Origin: an uncultured Gammaproteobacteria bacterium
Lineage (GTDB): Bacteria > Pseudomonadota > Gammaproteobacteria > Pseudomonadales > Pseudohongiellaceae
Reading direction: 5' to 3'
NCBI GenBank assembly: GCA_913060975.1
Contig: CAJXVC010000001.1
Location: 124,001 to 188,000, forward strand
DNA length: 64,000 bases
Made by a program: the position numbers and the translations under genes. Position 1 is the stretch's first letter. Every line of letters begins with the position of its first letter. Below are positions 38,079 to 49,563 of this stretch, piece by piece. Under the pieces are notes generated by a model. That model was not told the DNA's origin, did no database searches, and saw only the letters and a program-made list of their open reading frames with translations.

Positions 38079-39437
38079 ATGCAGGTTTCCATCGAGACAA
38101 CTCAAGGACTTGAGAGAAAAATGACCATCGCCGTGCCCAGCGAACAAGTGGATACGGCCGTCAATGCACGACTGCAGGAAGCAGCCAAGAACATTCGTAT
38201 GAACGGTTTTCGCAAGGGCAAAGTCCCCTTGAAAGTTGTTAAAGATCGCTACGGCAAAGGTGTGCGCCAGGAAGTGGCAGGCGAATTGATGAGTCAGAGC
38301 TATTACGAAGCGCTGAATGAGCAAAGCATCAAGCCAGCCGGTCAGCCTCGCATTGAGGCGACCAAGCTCGAAGAAGGTGAGGATCTGGAATTTACTGCGG
38401 TATTTGAGGTCTATCCCGAGATTGAATTGCCCGACTTCAGCAAGATCAAGGCTGAGCAGTTACAGGCTGATGTTGAGGATGCAGACATCGACGAGATGAT
38501 CGAAACTCTGCGCAAGCAACGCCAGACCTGGAGCGAAGTAGACCGTGCCGCCGCCGACAAGGATATGGTCAATATCGACTATGTGGGTCGTAAAGACGGT
38601 GAGGAATTTGACGGTGGCAAGGCTGCCGGTACCAATCTGGTGCTTGGATCCGAGCGCATGATCCCGGGCTTTGAAGACGGCATTATCGGCAAAAAGCCCG
38701 GCGAAGAGTTCACGCTGAAGCTGACTTTCCCTGAGGAATATCAGAATGCGGATCTGGCTGGACAGGAAGTTGAATTCGATCTGACTTTGAATACGGTCAG
38801 CGAACAAACCCTGCCGGAAGTGAATGAAGAGTTCTATGCCAGCTTTGGTGTGGAAGAAGGCGGTATGGAGGCATTTCGCGAGGAAGTTGCCAATAATATG
38901 CGCCGCGAGCTGAAAACCGCGACTCGCAACAAGCTGAAGAACAAAATCATGGACGAGTTGCTGAAACTTGTCGATGTAACAGTGCCGGCGGCCTTGATTG
39001 CTGGCGAAGTGGACCAATTACGTAATCAGGCGCTGCAGCAAATGGGCGGTGGCCAGAATATCGACAAGAACATGTTGCCCGATGAGCTCTTCCGCGAGCA
39101 AGCCAACCGTCGCGTAGTGCTAGGTTTGGTGCTTGGTGAAGTGATTCAGGATCAGGGTATGAAGGCTGATCCGGACAAGGTCCGCACCGCTGTTGAAGAA
39201 CTGGCGTCTACGTATGAATCACCGGAAGAGGTAGTCAATTGGTACTACGGCAACGAGGAGCAGCTGTCAGCTGTGGAATCGTCTGTCATGGAAGACCAGG
39301 TCTTCGACTACATTATCGAGCAGGCTGCTGTGGCAGAGAAGAAAGTCTCTTATGAGGACGCCATCAAACAGGAGCCTCGCGAACCTGCTGCCGACCAGTC
39401 AGATGCTGAGTCGGAAGAGGAAGCGGCCAAGGAGTGA
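38079..39437 (+). CDS. tig: Trigger factor
   Basis: Ribosome-bound chaperone and prolyl isomerase. ATG 38079 is preceded by AGAGG at about 7 nt and starts the conserved MQVSIETTQGLERK; the frame extends to 38046 but without family sequence. 452 aa. The ribosome-binding signature GFRKGKVP is at about residues 44-51. The FKBP-like PPIase domain spans about 150-235 (VNIDYVGRKDGEEFDGG, GFEDGIIGKKPGEE), followed by the helical C-terminal arms. First gene of the tig-clpP-clpX-lon proteostasis block. Confidence 0.98.
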   Translation: MQVSIETTQGLERKMTIAVPSEQVDTAVNARLQEAAKNIRMNGFRKGKVPLKVVKDRYGKGVRQEVAGELMSQSYYEALNEQSIKPAGQPRIEATKLEEGEDLEFTAVFEVYPEIELPDFSKIKAEQLQADVEDADIDEMIETLRKQRQTWSEVDRAAADKDMVNIDYVGRKDGEEFDGGKAAGTNLVLGSERMIPGFEDGIIGKKPGEEFTLKLTFPEEYQNADLAGQEVEFDLTLNTVSEQTLPEVNEEFYASFGVEEGGMEAFREEVANNMRRELKTATRNKLKNKIMDELLKLVDVTVPAALIAGEVDQLRNQALQQMGGGQNIDKNMLPDELFREQANRRVVLGLVLGEVIQDQGMKADPDKVRTAVEELASTYESPEEVVNWYYGNEEQLSAVESSVMEDQVFDYIIEQAAVAEKKVSYEDAIKQEPREPAADQSDAESEEEAAKE

Positions 39438-39500
39438 TGACTCCGGGCCGATAGCCCAAGGGCATTACTCAATCTCGAAAGTGAAACAAGGATACAAATA

Positions 39501-40145
39501 ATGGTAGCAAACAGCAGTTCGCCGAGCGCCGCATTAGTCCCCATGGTTGTTGAACAAACCGCCCGGGGCGAGCGTTCCTATGATATCTATTCGCGTCTGC
39601 TCAAGGATCGCGTGATTTTCATGACTGGCCAGGTCGAAGACTACATGGCCAATCTGATTGTTGCGCAGTTGCTGTTTCTCGAATCCGAGAATCCTGACAA
39701 GGATATCCACCTCTACATCAATTCTCCTGGCGGTTCAGTGACAGCCGGACTGTCGATCTACGACACAATGCAGTTCATCAAGCCGGATGTCAGCACCATG
39801 TGTATTGGTCAGGCCGCCAGCATGGGTGCCATGTTGTTAGCTGGTGGTACCAAGGGCAAACGCCTTGCGCTACCCCATGCGCGCATGATGATTCATCAGC
39901 CCAGTGGCGGTGCCCAAGGTCAGGCTTCGGATATTGAGATTCAGGCCAATGAAATCATCAAGATTCGCAAGCGACTCAATGAACTGATGGCACACCATAC
40001 AGGGCAGACAGAAGAGACTATTGAGCGTGATACCGAGCGCGACAACTTCATGAGCGCCAGCGAGGCCCTGAAGTATGGTCTGGTTGATAAAGTAATTGAG
40101 CAAAGAGTAGATAAAAAGGTGAAGAGCGGGGCGGAATCCGAGTAA
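39501..40145 (+). CDS. clpP: ATP-dependent Clp protease proteolytic subunit ClpP
   Basis: 214 aa. The serine protease chamber that works with ClpX or ClpA. Catalytic Ser107 in GQAASMGA and His132 in MMIHQPSGG are present, with the third residue in the C-terminal part. N-terminal residues [14 protein letters not shown] precede the mature [17 protein letters not shown], so a short propeptide is likely cleaved. AAGGA lies before ATG 39501. Confidence 0.98.
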   Translation: MVANSSSPSAALVPMVVEQTARGERSYDIYSRLLKDRVIFMTGQVEDYMANLIVAQLLFLESENPDKDIHLYINSPGGSVTAGLSIYDTMQFIKPDVSTMCIGQAASMGAMLLAGGTKGKRLALPHARMMIHQPSGGAQGQASDIEIQANEIIKIRKRLNELMAHHTGQTEETIERDTERDNFMSASEALKYGLVDKVIEQRVDKKVKSGAESE

Positions 40146-40320
40146 TTTGCCCGGTATGACTTGCAATTAGTCGATATTGCCTTCATTTTAGTCAGGAAAC
40201 ACCCGCCACCTGACGTATAGTAGGTTGAAGCCCCGGAAAGACTGGGTTGCGGACCTGCTTCCCGAAGCGAATGGGTAACACTGACAGCCATCTGTCACGT
40301 ATTTTAGGCATCGAATTATC

Positions 40321-41607
40321 ATGTCAGACGATCGATACAATAAAGGAGATGACAACGGCAAGTTGTTGTATTGCTCCTTCTGCGGAAAAAGCCAACACGA
40401 AGTGCGCAAACTGATAGCCGGTCCCTCGGTCTTTGTTTGTGACGAGTGTGTGGACTTGTGCAACGACATTATTCGTGAAGAGATTCAAGACAAGGAATCT
40501 GAAACCACGACACGCAAGCTGCCTATTCCCGAAGAAATCAAGAACACGCTGGATGAGTACGTTATCGGTCAGGAATCGGCCAAGAAAGTGCTCGCCGTGG
40601 CGGTCTACAATCACTACAAGCGGCTCAATTACGACAAAGCTAACGGTGAAGTCGAACTGAGCAAGAGCAACATTCTGATGGTCGGGCCCACGGGCACCGG
40701 TAAAACCTTGTTGGCAGAGACTCTGGCGCGCTTGCTGGATGTGCCTTTTACCATCGCAGATGCCACGACACTTACTGAGGCCGGCTATGTTGGTGAAGAT
40801 GTAGAAAACATCATTCAGAAGCTGTTGCAGAAATGCGATTACGATGTCGAGAAAGCACAAATCGGTATCGTCTACATCGACGAAATCGACAAGATTTCCC
40901 GCAAATCCGACAATCCTTCAATCACCCGTGATGTGTCAGGGGAAGGTGTGCAACAAGCATTGCTGAAACTGATTGAAGGTACTGTTGCCTCTGTTCCACC
41001 TCAGGGTGGGCGCAAGCATCCACAGCAGGAATTTCTGCAAGTCGACACGGCTAACATCCTGTTTATCTGTGGCGGTGCCTTTGCCGGGCTGGACAAGATT
41101 ATCAGGGATCGCAGCGCCAAGAGTGGGATCGGCTTTTCTGCCGAGGTGCGATCTAACGAAGATGAGCATCGCGTTGGCGAGACACTGCGTGATGTCGAGC
41201 CAGAAGATCTGGTGAAATACGGGCTTATTCCGGAATTTGTTGGTCGCTTGCCAATGATCGCCACACTGGATGAGTTGGATCTGGATGCGTTGGTGCGCAT
41301 TCTGAAAGAGCCCAAACATTCTCTGACACGACAGTATGCCAAGTTGTTCGAGATGGAAGGGGTGGAAATTCAATTCCGTGACGATGCGTTACGTGCCATA
41401 GCTCGCAAGGCGCAGGAACGTAAAACCGGTGCTCGCGGCCTGCGCTCAATTACTGAGGCGGTGCTACTGGACACCATGTACAACATCCCGTCATTGGATA
41501 AAGTCAGCAAAGTCATTATCGATGCCGCGGTTATCGAGGGTGAGTCCGAACCCTTGCTGATGTACGAGAATATCGATCAGCCCAGCAAGTCTGCTGTTGA
41601 CGAATAA
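40321..41607 (+). CDS. clpX: ATP-dependent Clp protease ATPase subunit ClpX
   Basis: 428 aa unfoldase that feeds ClpP. The N-terminal zinc domain has Cys18, Cys21, Cys40 and Cys43. The AAA+ Walker A is GPTGTGKT and Walker [10 protein letters not shown], with the sensor and arginine finger region further on, and the IGF loop that docks to ClpP is seen as [11 protein letters not shown] 175-nt gap separates it from clpP, so it may have its own promoter, though I did not find a clear one. Confidence 0.98.
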   Translation: MSDDRYNKGDDNGKLLYCSFCGKSQHEVRKLIAGPSVFVCDECVDLCNDIIREEIQDKESETTTRKLPIPEEIKNTLDEYVIGQESAKKVLAVAVYNHYKRLNYDKANGEVELSKSNILMVGPTGTGKTLLAETLARLLDVPFTIADATTLTEAGYVGEDVENIIQKLLQKCDYDVEKAQIGIVYIDEIDKISRKSDNPSITRDVSGEGVQQALLKLIEGTVASVPPQGGRKHPQQEFLQVDTANILFICGGAFAGLDKIIRDRSAKSGIGFSAEVRSNEDEHRVGETLRDVEPEDLVKYGLIPEFVGRLPMIATLDELDLDALVRILKEPKHSLTRQYAKLFEMEGVEIQFRDDALRAIARKAQERKTGARGLRSITEAVLLDTMYNIPSLDKVSKVIIDAAVIEGESEPLLMYENIDQPSKSAVDE

Positions 41608-41621
41608 TCTCGCTGCCTGGG

Positions 41622-41649
41622 CTTGAAGTTCGCGGTCCAGGCACCATTT
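41622..41649 (+). promoter_or_regulatory. Sigma-32-like heat-shock promoter of lon
   Basis: CTTGAAG (41622-41628), 13-nt spacer, CACCATTT (41642-41649). Compared with the known sigma-32 consensus CTTGAAA and CCCCATnT, one base differs in each element. It lies 38 nt before the lon start. lon is a classical heat-shock gene in Gammaproteobacteria, which supports the call. Confidence 0.75.
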
Positions 41650-41686
41650 CTTTATTACGCGCTATCGGAGTAATACGAGACCATCT

Positions 41687-44116
41687 ATGAGCATGCCTGC
41701 GGACGAATCGAACCAGAATACATTTCCTCTTTTGCCATTACGCGATGTAGTGGTTTATCCCCAGATCGTCCAGCCTCTTTTTGTGGGCAGACCTAAATCC
41801 ATCAAAGCCCTCGAATTGGCAATGGCCAGTGACAAGCAAGTTTTGCTGGTGGCTCAGAAGAATGCCTCCGATGATGAGCCGGCAGCCGATGATCTGTTCT
41901 CAATTGGTACTGTCGCCACTATTTTACAGCTGATCCGCCTGCCTGACGGGACTGTCAAAGTTCTGGTGGAAGGCCTGGACCGCGCCAAGATCAAGAATGT
42001 CGAATTCTCTGAAGATCACTTTCGTGCTGAAACCAGCTTGTTGCAGCCTGAAGAGGTGCCCGAGAAAGAGTCGGCTCTATTGATTCGCTCCTTGTTGTCG
42101 CAATTTGATCAGTACGTACAGCTGAGCAAGAAAATCCCGCCTGAGGTGATGACGTCTATTTCCAGCATCGACGAACCTGGTCGGCTGGTCGACACGATCG
42201 CCTCGCATATGTCTCTGCAGCTTCAGGAAAAGCAGAATCTGCTTGAGCTTGCCGGTCTGCAAGCGCGCATCGAGCATTTGATGTCACTTATCGAGTCTGA
42301 GATCGACCTGTTTCAGGTGGAGAAGCGAATTCGTGGCCGTGTCAAAAAGCAGATGGAGAAAAGCCAGCGCGAGTACTATCTCAATGAGCAGATGAAAGCC
42401 ATCCAGAAAGAAATGGGTGAGCTGGATGACGTGCCCAATGAAACTGAAGAACTCAAGCAGAAGATCGAAGACGCGGGCATGCCTAAAGACGCCAAAGAAA
42501 AGGCGCAAACCGAATTGAACAAGCTGAAACTGATGTCGCCTATGTCATCAGAGGCGTCCGTCGTGCGCACTTATCTGGATTGGATGATTAGTATTCCCTG
42601 GAAGAAGCGCAGCCGTGTTCGTATGGACCTGGCCAAAGCCGAAGAGCAATTGGAATCCGATCACTACGGTTTGAAGGACGTCAAAGAGCGTATTCTCGAG
42701 TATCTTGCGGTACAAAAGCGCGTCAAGAAGTTGAAAGGGCCGATTCTGTGTCTGGTAGGTCCTCCTGGTGTAGGTAAGACTTCATTGGGTGAATCAATTG
42801 CCAAGGCAACCAATCGTAAATTTGTGCGCATGGCACTGGGTGGTGTGCGTGATGAAGCTGAAATCCGCGGCCACCGCCGGACGTACATCGGCTCATTGCC
42901 CGGCAAATTACTGCAAAAACTATCCAAGGTAGGTGTCAAAAACCCGCTATTCTTATTGGATGAGGTTGACAAAATGGGCATGGATCACCGTGGTGATCCG
43001 GCTTCAGCTTTGCTCGAAGTGCTTGATCCGGAGCAAAACCACAACTTTAACGATCACTATTTGGAAGTCGACTACGATCTGTCCGAGATTTTGTTCGTTT
43101 GTACGTCCAACAGCATGAATATTCCCGAGCCTTTATTGGACCGCATGGAAGTCATTCGAATTCCGGGTTATACGGAAGATGAAAAGGTGAATATTGCGCA
43201 GCGCTATCTGATTCCCAAGCAGTTAAAGAACAACGGCATGAAAGAGGGTGAGTTGGTATTCGGTGAACAACCAATTCGCGATCTGGTTCGCTATTACACT
43301 CGCGAGGCTGGCGTGCGTGGACTTGAACGAGAGATCGCCAAGGTCTGTCGCAAGGTTGTGAAAGAAAACTCTCTGGATAAAAAAGCCAAAAAAATCGATC
43401 TAACATCGGAGCTATTGGAAAACTATTCCGGCGTTAGAAAGTACGATTATGGCAAGGCCGAAGAAGAAAATATGGTTGGTCAGGTTAATGGTCTGGCCTG
43501 GACTTCCGTCGGCGGCGAATTGCTCACTATCGAAGCAATTGCCGTTGAAGGTAAGGGCAAAACAACCAAGACTGGCTCGCTCGGCGATGTCATGCAAGAG
43601 TCGATTCAAGCTGCTTTTACCGTAGTGCGAAGCCGTGCCAAGGCATTAGGACTGGATCGTAATTTCCATGAGAAATTCGATTTACATATTCACGTTCCAG
43701 AAGGGGCGACTCCGAAAGATGGTCCGAGTGCGGGGGTAGGAATGTGTACTGCGTTGGTTTCTGTGCTGACCAATATACCGGTGCGAGCCAATGTTGCCAT
43801 GACTGGTGAAATCACACTGCGCGGACAAGTCTTGCGTATTGGTGGGCTTAAAGAGAAATTGCTGGCGGCTCATCGCGGCAACATTAAAACCGTTGTGATT
43901 CCAGCCGATAACGAAAGAGATTTGGCGGAAATTCCTGACAATATCAAAGCTGATCTGAACATCGTGCCAGTACGCTGGATTGATGAAGTACTGGAACACG
44001 CATTGCAATATCAGCCGACCCCGTTGAGTGATGAACAAAAAGCGGAACCCGAGAAGGACGCAAAGCAGGAAGAAAAAGCTCAAAGTGGTGACGAGAAACA
44101 CATAAAAACCCACTAA
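41687..44116 (+). CDS. lon: ATP-dependent protease Lon
   Basis: 809 aa, usual size. The N-terminal substrate-binding domain (FPLLPLRDVVVYP) is followed by a coiled-coil arm, the AAA+ module with Walker A GPPGVGKTS and Walker B LFLLDEVDKM, and the protease domain with catalytic Ser in PKDGPSAGVGM and Lys in RIGGLKEKLLAA. Degrades damaged and short-lived regulatory proteins. ATG 41687 or ATG 41693 could be the start. The C-terminal tail is extended and rich in Lys/Glu. Confidence 0.98.
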   Translation: MSMPADESNQNTFPLLPLRDVVVYPQIVQPLFVGRPKSIKALELAMASDKQVLLVAQKNASDDEPAADDLFSIGTVATILQLIRLPDGTVKVLVEGLDRAKIKNVEFSEDHFRAETSLLQPEEVPEKESALLIRSLLSQFDQYVQLSKKIPPEVMTSISSIDEPGRLVDTIASHMSLQLQEKQNLLELAGLQARIEHLMSLIESEIDLFQVEKRIRGRVKKQMEKSQREYYLNEQMKAIQKEMGELDDVPNETEELKQKIEDAGMPKDAKEKAQTELNKLKLMSPMSSEASVVRTYLDWMISIPWKKRSRVRMDLAKAEEQLESDHYGLKDVKERILEYLAVQKRVKKLKGPILCLVGPPGVGKTSLGESIAKATNRKFVRMALGGVRDEAEIRGHRRTYIGSLPGKLLQKLSKVGVKNPLFLLDEVDKMGMDHRGDPASALLEVLDPEQNHNFNDHYLEVDYDLSEILFVCTSNSMNIPEPLLDRMEVIRIPGYTEDEKVNIAQRYLIPKQLKNNGMKEGELVFGEQPIRDLVRYYTREAGVRGLEREIAKVCRKVVKENSLDKKAKKIDLTSELLENYSGVRKYDYGKAEEENMVGQVNGLAWTSVGGELLTIEAIAVEGKGKTTKTGSLGDVMQESIQAAFTVVRSRAKALGLDRNFHEKFDLHIHVPEGATPKDGPSAGVGMCTALVSVLTNIPVRANVAMTGEITLRGQVLRIGGLKEKLLAAHRGNIKTVVIPADNERDLAEIPDNIKADLNIVPVRWIDEVLEHALQYQPTPLSDEQKAEPEKDAKQEEKAQSGDEKHIKTH

Positions 44117-44132
44117 TGGCGCGTGTTTTCGG

Positions 44133-44162
44133 TTGACACGGCTTTCCGGCGCTTGGTATAAA
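44133..44162 (+). promoter_or_regulatory. Strong sigma-70 promoter of hupB
   Basis: A perfect -35 TTGACA (44133-44138), 18-nt spacer and -10 TATAAA (44157-44162) lie 17 nt after the lon stop. It would give a leader of about 210 nt before hupB. Confidence 0.75.
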
Positions 44163-44379
44163 GATTCGGTCTTATGCCATAGTAATAATGCCTTCAGGGA
44201 CTTATTAATTACGAAAACCAGTTAGTCATTTTTAGTCTTCATTCGCTGTTATTTTTTAAAGTTAGTTAGTGGTCGAGCCGAAAGCCAAAACTAACAGGCC
44301 GTGAAAAGACAGGTAGTGAAAAAGAGACACGACCTTCACTGAGTTTTTGAAAACAACGTCAAATCAAAAAGGGGAAATT

Positions 44380-44655
44380 GTGAATAAATCAGAACTTATA
44401 GATGCAGTAGCTGCAAGTGCGGACCTTCCTAAAGCGGCTGCCGGTCGTGCCATAGACGCGATGATAGACGCTATCACTGATTCACTGAAAAAAGATGATC
44501 CGGTTGTGCTGGTAGGTTTTGGCACTTTTGCAACGAAAAATCGAGCAGCGCGTACTGGGCGTAATCCTCAGACAGGTGCTCCGATTGAAATTAAAGCAGC
44601 TCGCGTTCCAAGCTTCAAAGCGGGTAAAGCACTGAAGGATTCAGTAAACGCTTAA
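44380..44655 (+). CDS. hupB: DNA-binding protein HU
   Basis: 91 aa from GTG 44380, which begins the conserved [11 protein letters not shown] after AAAGGGG. The frame is open further upstream but without HU-like residues. The HU beta-arm motif [12 protein letters not shown] and the FGTF segment are intact. An abundant nucleoid protein that bends DNA without strong sequence preference. Located between lon and ppiD as in Pseudomonas. Its own promoter and terminator suggest a monocistronic unit. Confidence 0.98.
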   Translation: MNKSELIDAVAASADLPKAAAGRAIDAMIDAITDSLKKDDPVVLVGFGTFATKNRAARTGRNPQTGAPIEIKAARVPSFKAGKALKDSVNA

Positions 44656-44791
44656 GCAATCGATACTGATTAGACTGCCAGTTCAAAAACTCAGAATTGT
44701 GAGAATGAGTTGGCAGTATAATCAATTCGAAAGAGTGAACACTTAATTCAAGTTCAATCAGATTTAAGCAGTTTTCTCATAGCAATTTCAG

Positions 44792-44815
44792 GGCGCATCT
44801 TTGATGCGCCTTTTT
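44792..44815 (+). terminator. Rho-independent terminator after hupB
   Basis: Perfect 8-bp stem GGCGCATC / GATGCGCC with a 3-nt TTT loop, followed by five T (44811-44815). Confidence 0.95.
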
Positions 44816-44983
44816 AGTTTGAGAGTAATCGATAATTCGAGCGCGATTTTCAGTTTAAAAACCAGTTCCAGACCAGACGTTAAATAGATTAATTAGAAAG
44901 ACAAGTGCGAATAGATCGGTACAGTAGCCCGTTACAATAGTATTTCGGGGCGGCTAGTCGGGAGAGCGCTCACAGGAAAAATT

Positions 44984-46882
44984 ATGCTGCAAGACATTAG
45001 AGACAATTCACAAGGCGTCATCGCCAAAATCATTATCGGCCTTATTGTGGCCGTGTTTGCGTTGTTCGGTGTTGAATCCATTATAGGCGGATTCATTACC
45101 TCACCTCCTGTGGCTGAGGTCAATGGCGAAGAAATCACCGAGGCCCAGTTACAGTCCGGCACTCAAAGCCTGATGAACTCGCTGGGCGGCACAGCCCAGG
45201 GCCTTGATCAGGAGCTTCTGGAGCAAGTAGCCCTCAATCAGCTCATCGAAGAGACTGTTCTGCGTCAACGTGCCCAGTCTGGTGACATGGCAATCTCCAG
45301 TGACCGGATAGACCGCGCTATCATTGAGACGCCACAGTTTCAAATCGGCGGGCGATTCGATTCCGATCTGGCGCTGCGTACGATGGCAACACAAGGCTTC
45401 ACTGCAGGCTTGTATCGCGAGTCCTTGAGTCAGCAAATGCTGCTTGGGCAGTTGGCCAATGCTTTTTCGAGCTCCAATTTTGTCACCGATTCCGAGTTGG
45501 AAAGAGTGGCAGAGCTGACTCGTCAGACGCGGGATTTTCGCTATCTGTCAATTCCAATGGGGACCCGGACGCTGGACACACAGATTACTGATGCCCAGAT
45601 CAGCGAATATTATGAAGCCAATCAGGAAGACTTTCGCGAAGACGCTTCGATTGTAGCCCGCTATGTTGTCCTGGATCAGGCGGAGATTGCCGAAGAAATT
45701 GAAGTGCCTGAAGAAGAATTGCGCGCCCAGTATGAAGCTGAGCAGGAAGCGTTTGAAGGCGCATCCGAAAAACGTGCTTCGCATATCCTGTTTGAAGTAG
45801 GCGCGAATTTGAGTGAAGACGAAGCTCTTGCTCAAGCCACCCAGGCGAAGGCCCGGCTTGATGCTGGTGAAGATTTTGGCGATCTGGCTCAAGAGCTATC
45901 CTCGGATACAATTTCAGCGCGTGATGGCGGTGATATTGGCTATACGGATGGTACAGCGTTCCCTGCTGCAGTAGAGGAAGCACTGGCGTCGCTGTCATTG
46001 GATGAAGTATCTGACCCGGCAGTTTCCGAGTTTGGTGTGCATCTGGTCAAACTGACTGAAGACAACGAAAGCACTTTTCAGCCCTATGAAGAAGTCGTGG
46101 ACCGCATTGAGCGTGAATTGAAGAGTGCGGAGGTTGAACTCCTCTATGCAGAGCGTCTTGAATCACTAAGCAATCTGGCGTTTGAAACCGGTGAGCTGCA
46201 AACCATATCAGAACAGTTGGGTTTGGAGGTGCAAACCAGCGCAGCTTTTACCCGTAACGGCGGCGGTGGCTTGTTCAGCAATCAACAACTGGTAACCGCA
46301 GCATTTTCCGATTCAGTGTTAATTGACGGCAATAATAGCGATCCTATTGAGTTGGCGGATGGCACTCGTGCAGTGGTACTGCGAGTTGAAGAATACAATG
46401 AATCAGCGATACCGCCGCTGGAAGAAGTCGAGCCTCAGATCGCTGTGTTGTTACGTGCCGAAATGGAGCGTGAAGCCGTTCAGGAATTAGGCGGTCGTGT
46501 TTTGCAGGCCGTGCAATCCGGTAATGGTCTTGATGAAATCCTGACTGAAAATAATCTCGATTGGGTGGCATTGGATAACGTTAACCGGAATGCCACTACG
46601 GCGAATCGGCAGGTTGTAGCCGAGGCATTCTCACTGCCAGCTCCTGAAGGCGGCGAGAGTGAGATGACGACTCTGACGCTAGCCAATGGCACCTATATTC
46701 TAATCGAGTTAACTGAGGTGACGCCGGGTTCATTGGCGACATTGAGCGCCGAAGAAGCTCTTGATCTGACAACTCAAATGGCCTCAGACCATGGTAGCAA
46801 CGACTTCCAAGCTTATCTGAATACACTGCGCGCCAATGCCGACATTCAATCCAGAACAGTCGCGCCAGTTGATGAGTTCTAG
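44984..46882 (+). CDS. ppiD: Periplasmic folding chaperone PpiD
   Basis: 632 aa. A short cytoplasmic N-terminus and one membrane segment (IIIGLIVAVFALFGVESII) anchor a SurA-like chaperone domain (VNGEEITEAQLQ) and one parvulin PpiC domain at about 265-355 (RASHILFEVG ... RDGGDIGYTDG, VSEFGVHLVKL). PpiD is linked to the SecYEG exit and helps newly translocated proteins fold. AGGAAA before ATG 44984. The tandem hupB-ppiD arrangement and convergent fabI match Pseudomonas. Confidence 0.95.
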   Translation: MLQDIRDNSQGVIAKIIIGLIVAVFALFGVESIIGGFITSPPVAEVNGEEITEAQLQSGTQSLMNSLGGTAQGLDQELLEQVALNQLIEETVLRQRAQSGDMAISSDRIDRAIIETPQFQIGGRFDSDLALRTMATQGFTAGLYRESLSQQMLLGQLANAFSSSNFVTDSELERVAELTRQTRDFRYLSIPMGTRTLDTQITDAQISEYYEANQEDFREDASIVARYVVLDQAEIAEEIEVPEEELRAQYEAEQEAFEGASEKRASHILFEVGANLSEDEALAQATQAKARLDAGEDFGDLAQELSSDTISARDGGDIGYTDGTAFPAAVEEALASLSLDEVSDPAVSEFGVHLVKLTEDNESTFQPYEEVVDRIERELKSAEVELLYAERLESLSNLAFETGELQTISEQLGLEVQTSAAFTRNGGGGLFSNQQLVTAAFSDSVLIDGNNSDPIELADGTRAVVLRVEEYNESAIPPLEEVEPQIAVLLRAEMEREAVQELGGRVLQAVQSGNGLDEILTENNLDWVALDNVNRNATTANRQVVAEAFSLPAPEGGESEMTTLTLANGTYILIELTEVTPGSLATLSAEEALDLTTQMASDHGSNDFQAYLNTLRANADIQSRTVAPVDEF

Positions 46883-46933
46883 TCTACAGGTATTCCGGTC
46901 CGCGCCTGACGCTGCAAGAGGTAGCCGATAGCC

Positions 46934-46987
46934 AGAACAAAGAGATCAAAGAGATCAGAGAGATCAGAGAGTATAGAGAGTATATTG
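46934..46987. repeat. 9-nt minisatellite after ppiD
   Basis: Six units: AGAACAAAG, AGATCAAAG, AGATCAGAG, AGATCAGAG, AGTATAGAG, AGTATATTG. A decayed tandem array in the short gap between the ppiD stop and the terminator. Confidence 0.85.
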
Positions 46988-46996
46988 CAAGGTAAG

Positions 46997-47042
46997 AAAA
47001 GGCTGAGTGGTACTGTTTAACAGTAACAACTCAGCCTTTTTT
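46997..47042. terminator. Bidirectional terminator between ppiD and fabI
   Basis: Arms AAAAGGCTGAGT (46997-47008) and ACTCAGCCTTTT (47029-47040) pair perfectly. An inner hairpin TACTG / CAGTA sits in the loop. The A run on the left and T run on the right make it usable by both convergent genes. Confidence 0.93.
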
Positions 47043-47104
47043 ATTTCTGCGCGCATAACCTTCTGAAAGCAGATTTGGTCAACGAGCCGCATTGAGCTTG
47101 TGGC

Positions 47105-47908
47105 TTACTTGCTAGCTTCAGCTGCTTCCAGTGAGCCCATCGCCGTGGAATTGAAACCACCATCCACATAGAGGATTTCGCCAGAAATACCAGAGGCGAG
47201 ATCCGAGCACATGAAACTGGCGGCGTTGCCGACTTCATCGATCGTGGTATTTCGGCGCATGGGAGTTTGCGCGGCATTGTAGTCGAGCATCTTGCGGAAG
47301 CTCTTGATACCGGATGCTGCCAAGGTGCGTATAGGGCCCGCTGAGATGCCGTTGACGCGAGTTCCTTCCGGGCCAAGGCTGGCAGCCAGATAGCGCACAT
47401 TCGCCTCGAGACTGGCCTTAGCCAGGCCCATGACGTTGTAGTTCGGCAGGGTACGCACAGCGCCCAGATAGCTCAGCGTTAATAGTGACCCCTGGCGGTC
47501 CTTCATCATGGGTCTGGCGGCCTTTGCCAGAGCGCCGAAACTGTAGGAGCTGATTTCATGAGCCGTCATAAAGCCCTCGCGTGTCAGCACATCCACATAG
47601 TTGCCATCGAGTTCGCCACCCGGCGCAAACGCCAGACAGTGCACCAGGCCATCGAGGCCGTCCCAGGTCTCTGACAGGCTGGAAAAGAGGTCATCAATCT
47701 GCTGATCCTTGGTCACGTCGCATGGATAAACACGGTCGGATCCCCATCCCTCGGCGAACTTAAGGACACGATCCTTGAGTTTGTCGTTCTGGTATGTGAA
47801 AGCCAGCTCGGCACCTTCACGATGCATGGCCTGAGCAATCCCGGAGGCGATAGACAATTTACTGGCTACGCCGAGAATTAGTATTTTTTTACCTGCTAGA
47901 TATCCCAT
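47105..47908 (-). CDS. fabI: Enoyl-[acyl-carrier-protein] reductase FabI
   Basis: 267 aa NADH-dependent reductase that completes each elongation cycle of fatty acid synthesis. The N-terminal cofactor motif is [16 protein letters not shown], a FabI variant of the SDR glycine motif. The catalytic Tyr147 / Tyr157 / Lys164 set appears in [31 protein letters not shown] matches the FabI substrate loop. No other enoyl reductase is seen in the window. Confidence 0.97.
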   Translation of the reverse strand: MGYLAGKKILILGVASKLSIASGIAQAMHREGAELAFTYQNDKLKDRVLKFAEGWGSDRVYPCDVTKDQQIDDLFSSLSETWDGLDGLVHCLAFAPGGELDGNYVDVLTREGFMTAHEISSYSFGALAKAARPMMKDRQGSLLTLSYLGAVRTLPNYNVMGLAKASLEANVRYLAASLGPEGTRVNGISAGPIRTLAASGIKSFRKMLDYNAAQTPMRRNTTIDEVGNAASFMCSDLASGISGEILYVDGGFNSTAMGSLEAAEASK

Positions 47909-47992
47909 TGGTAAACCTGTTGATTCGGTGTTCTTGAGGAGGCGCTAGTTTACTGAAAACCGCGCTATTACGCCAAAACTCGATGGCGTTTT

Positions 47993-49561
<1,569 letters not shown>

Positions 49562-49563
49562 AG

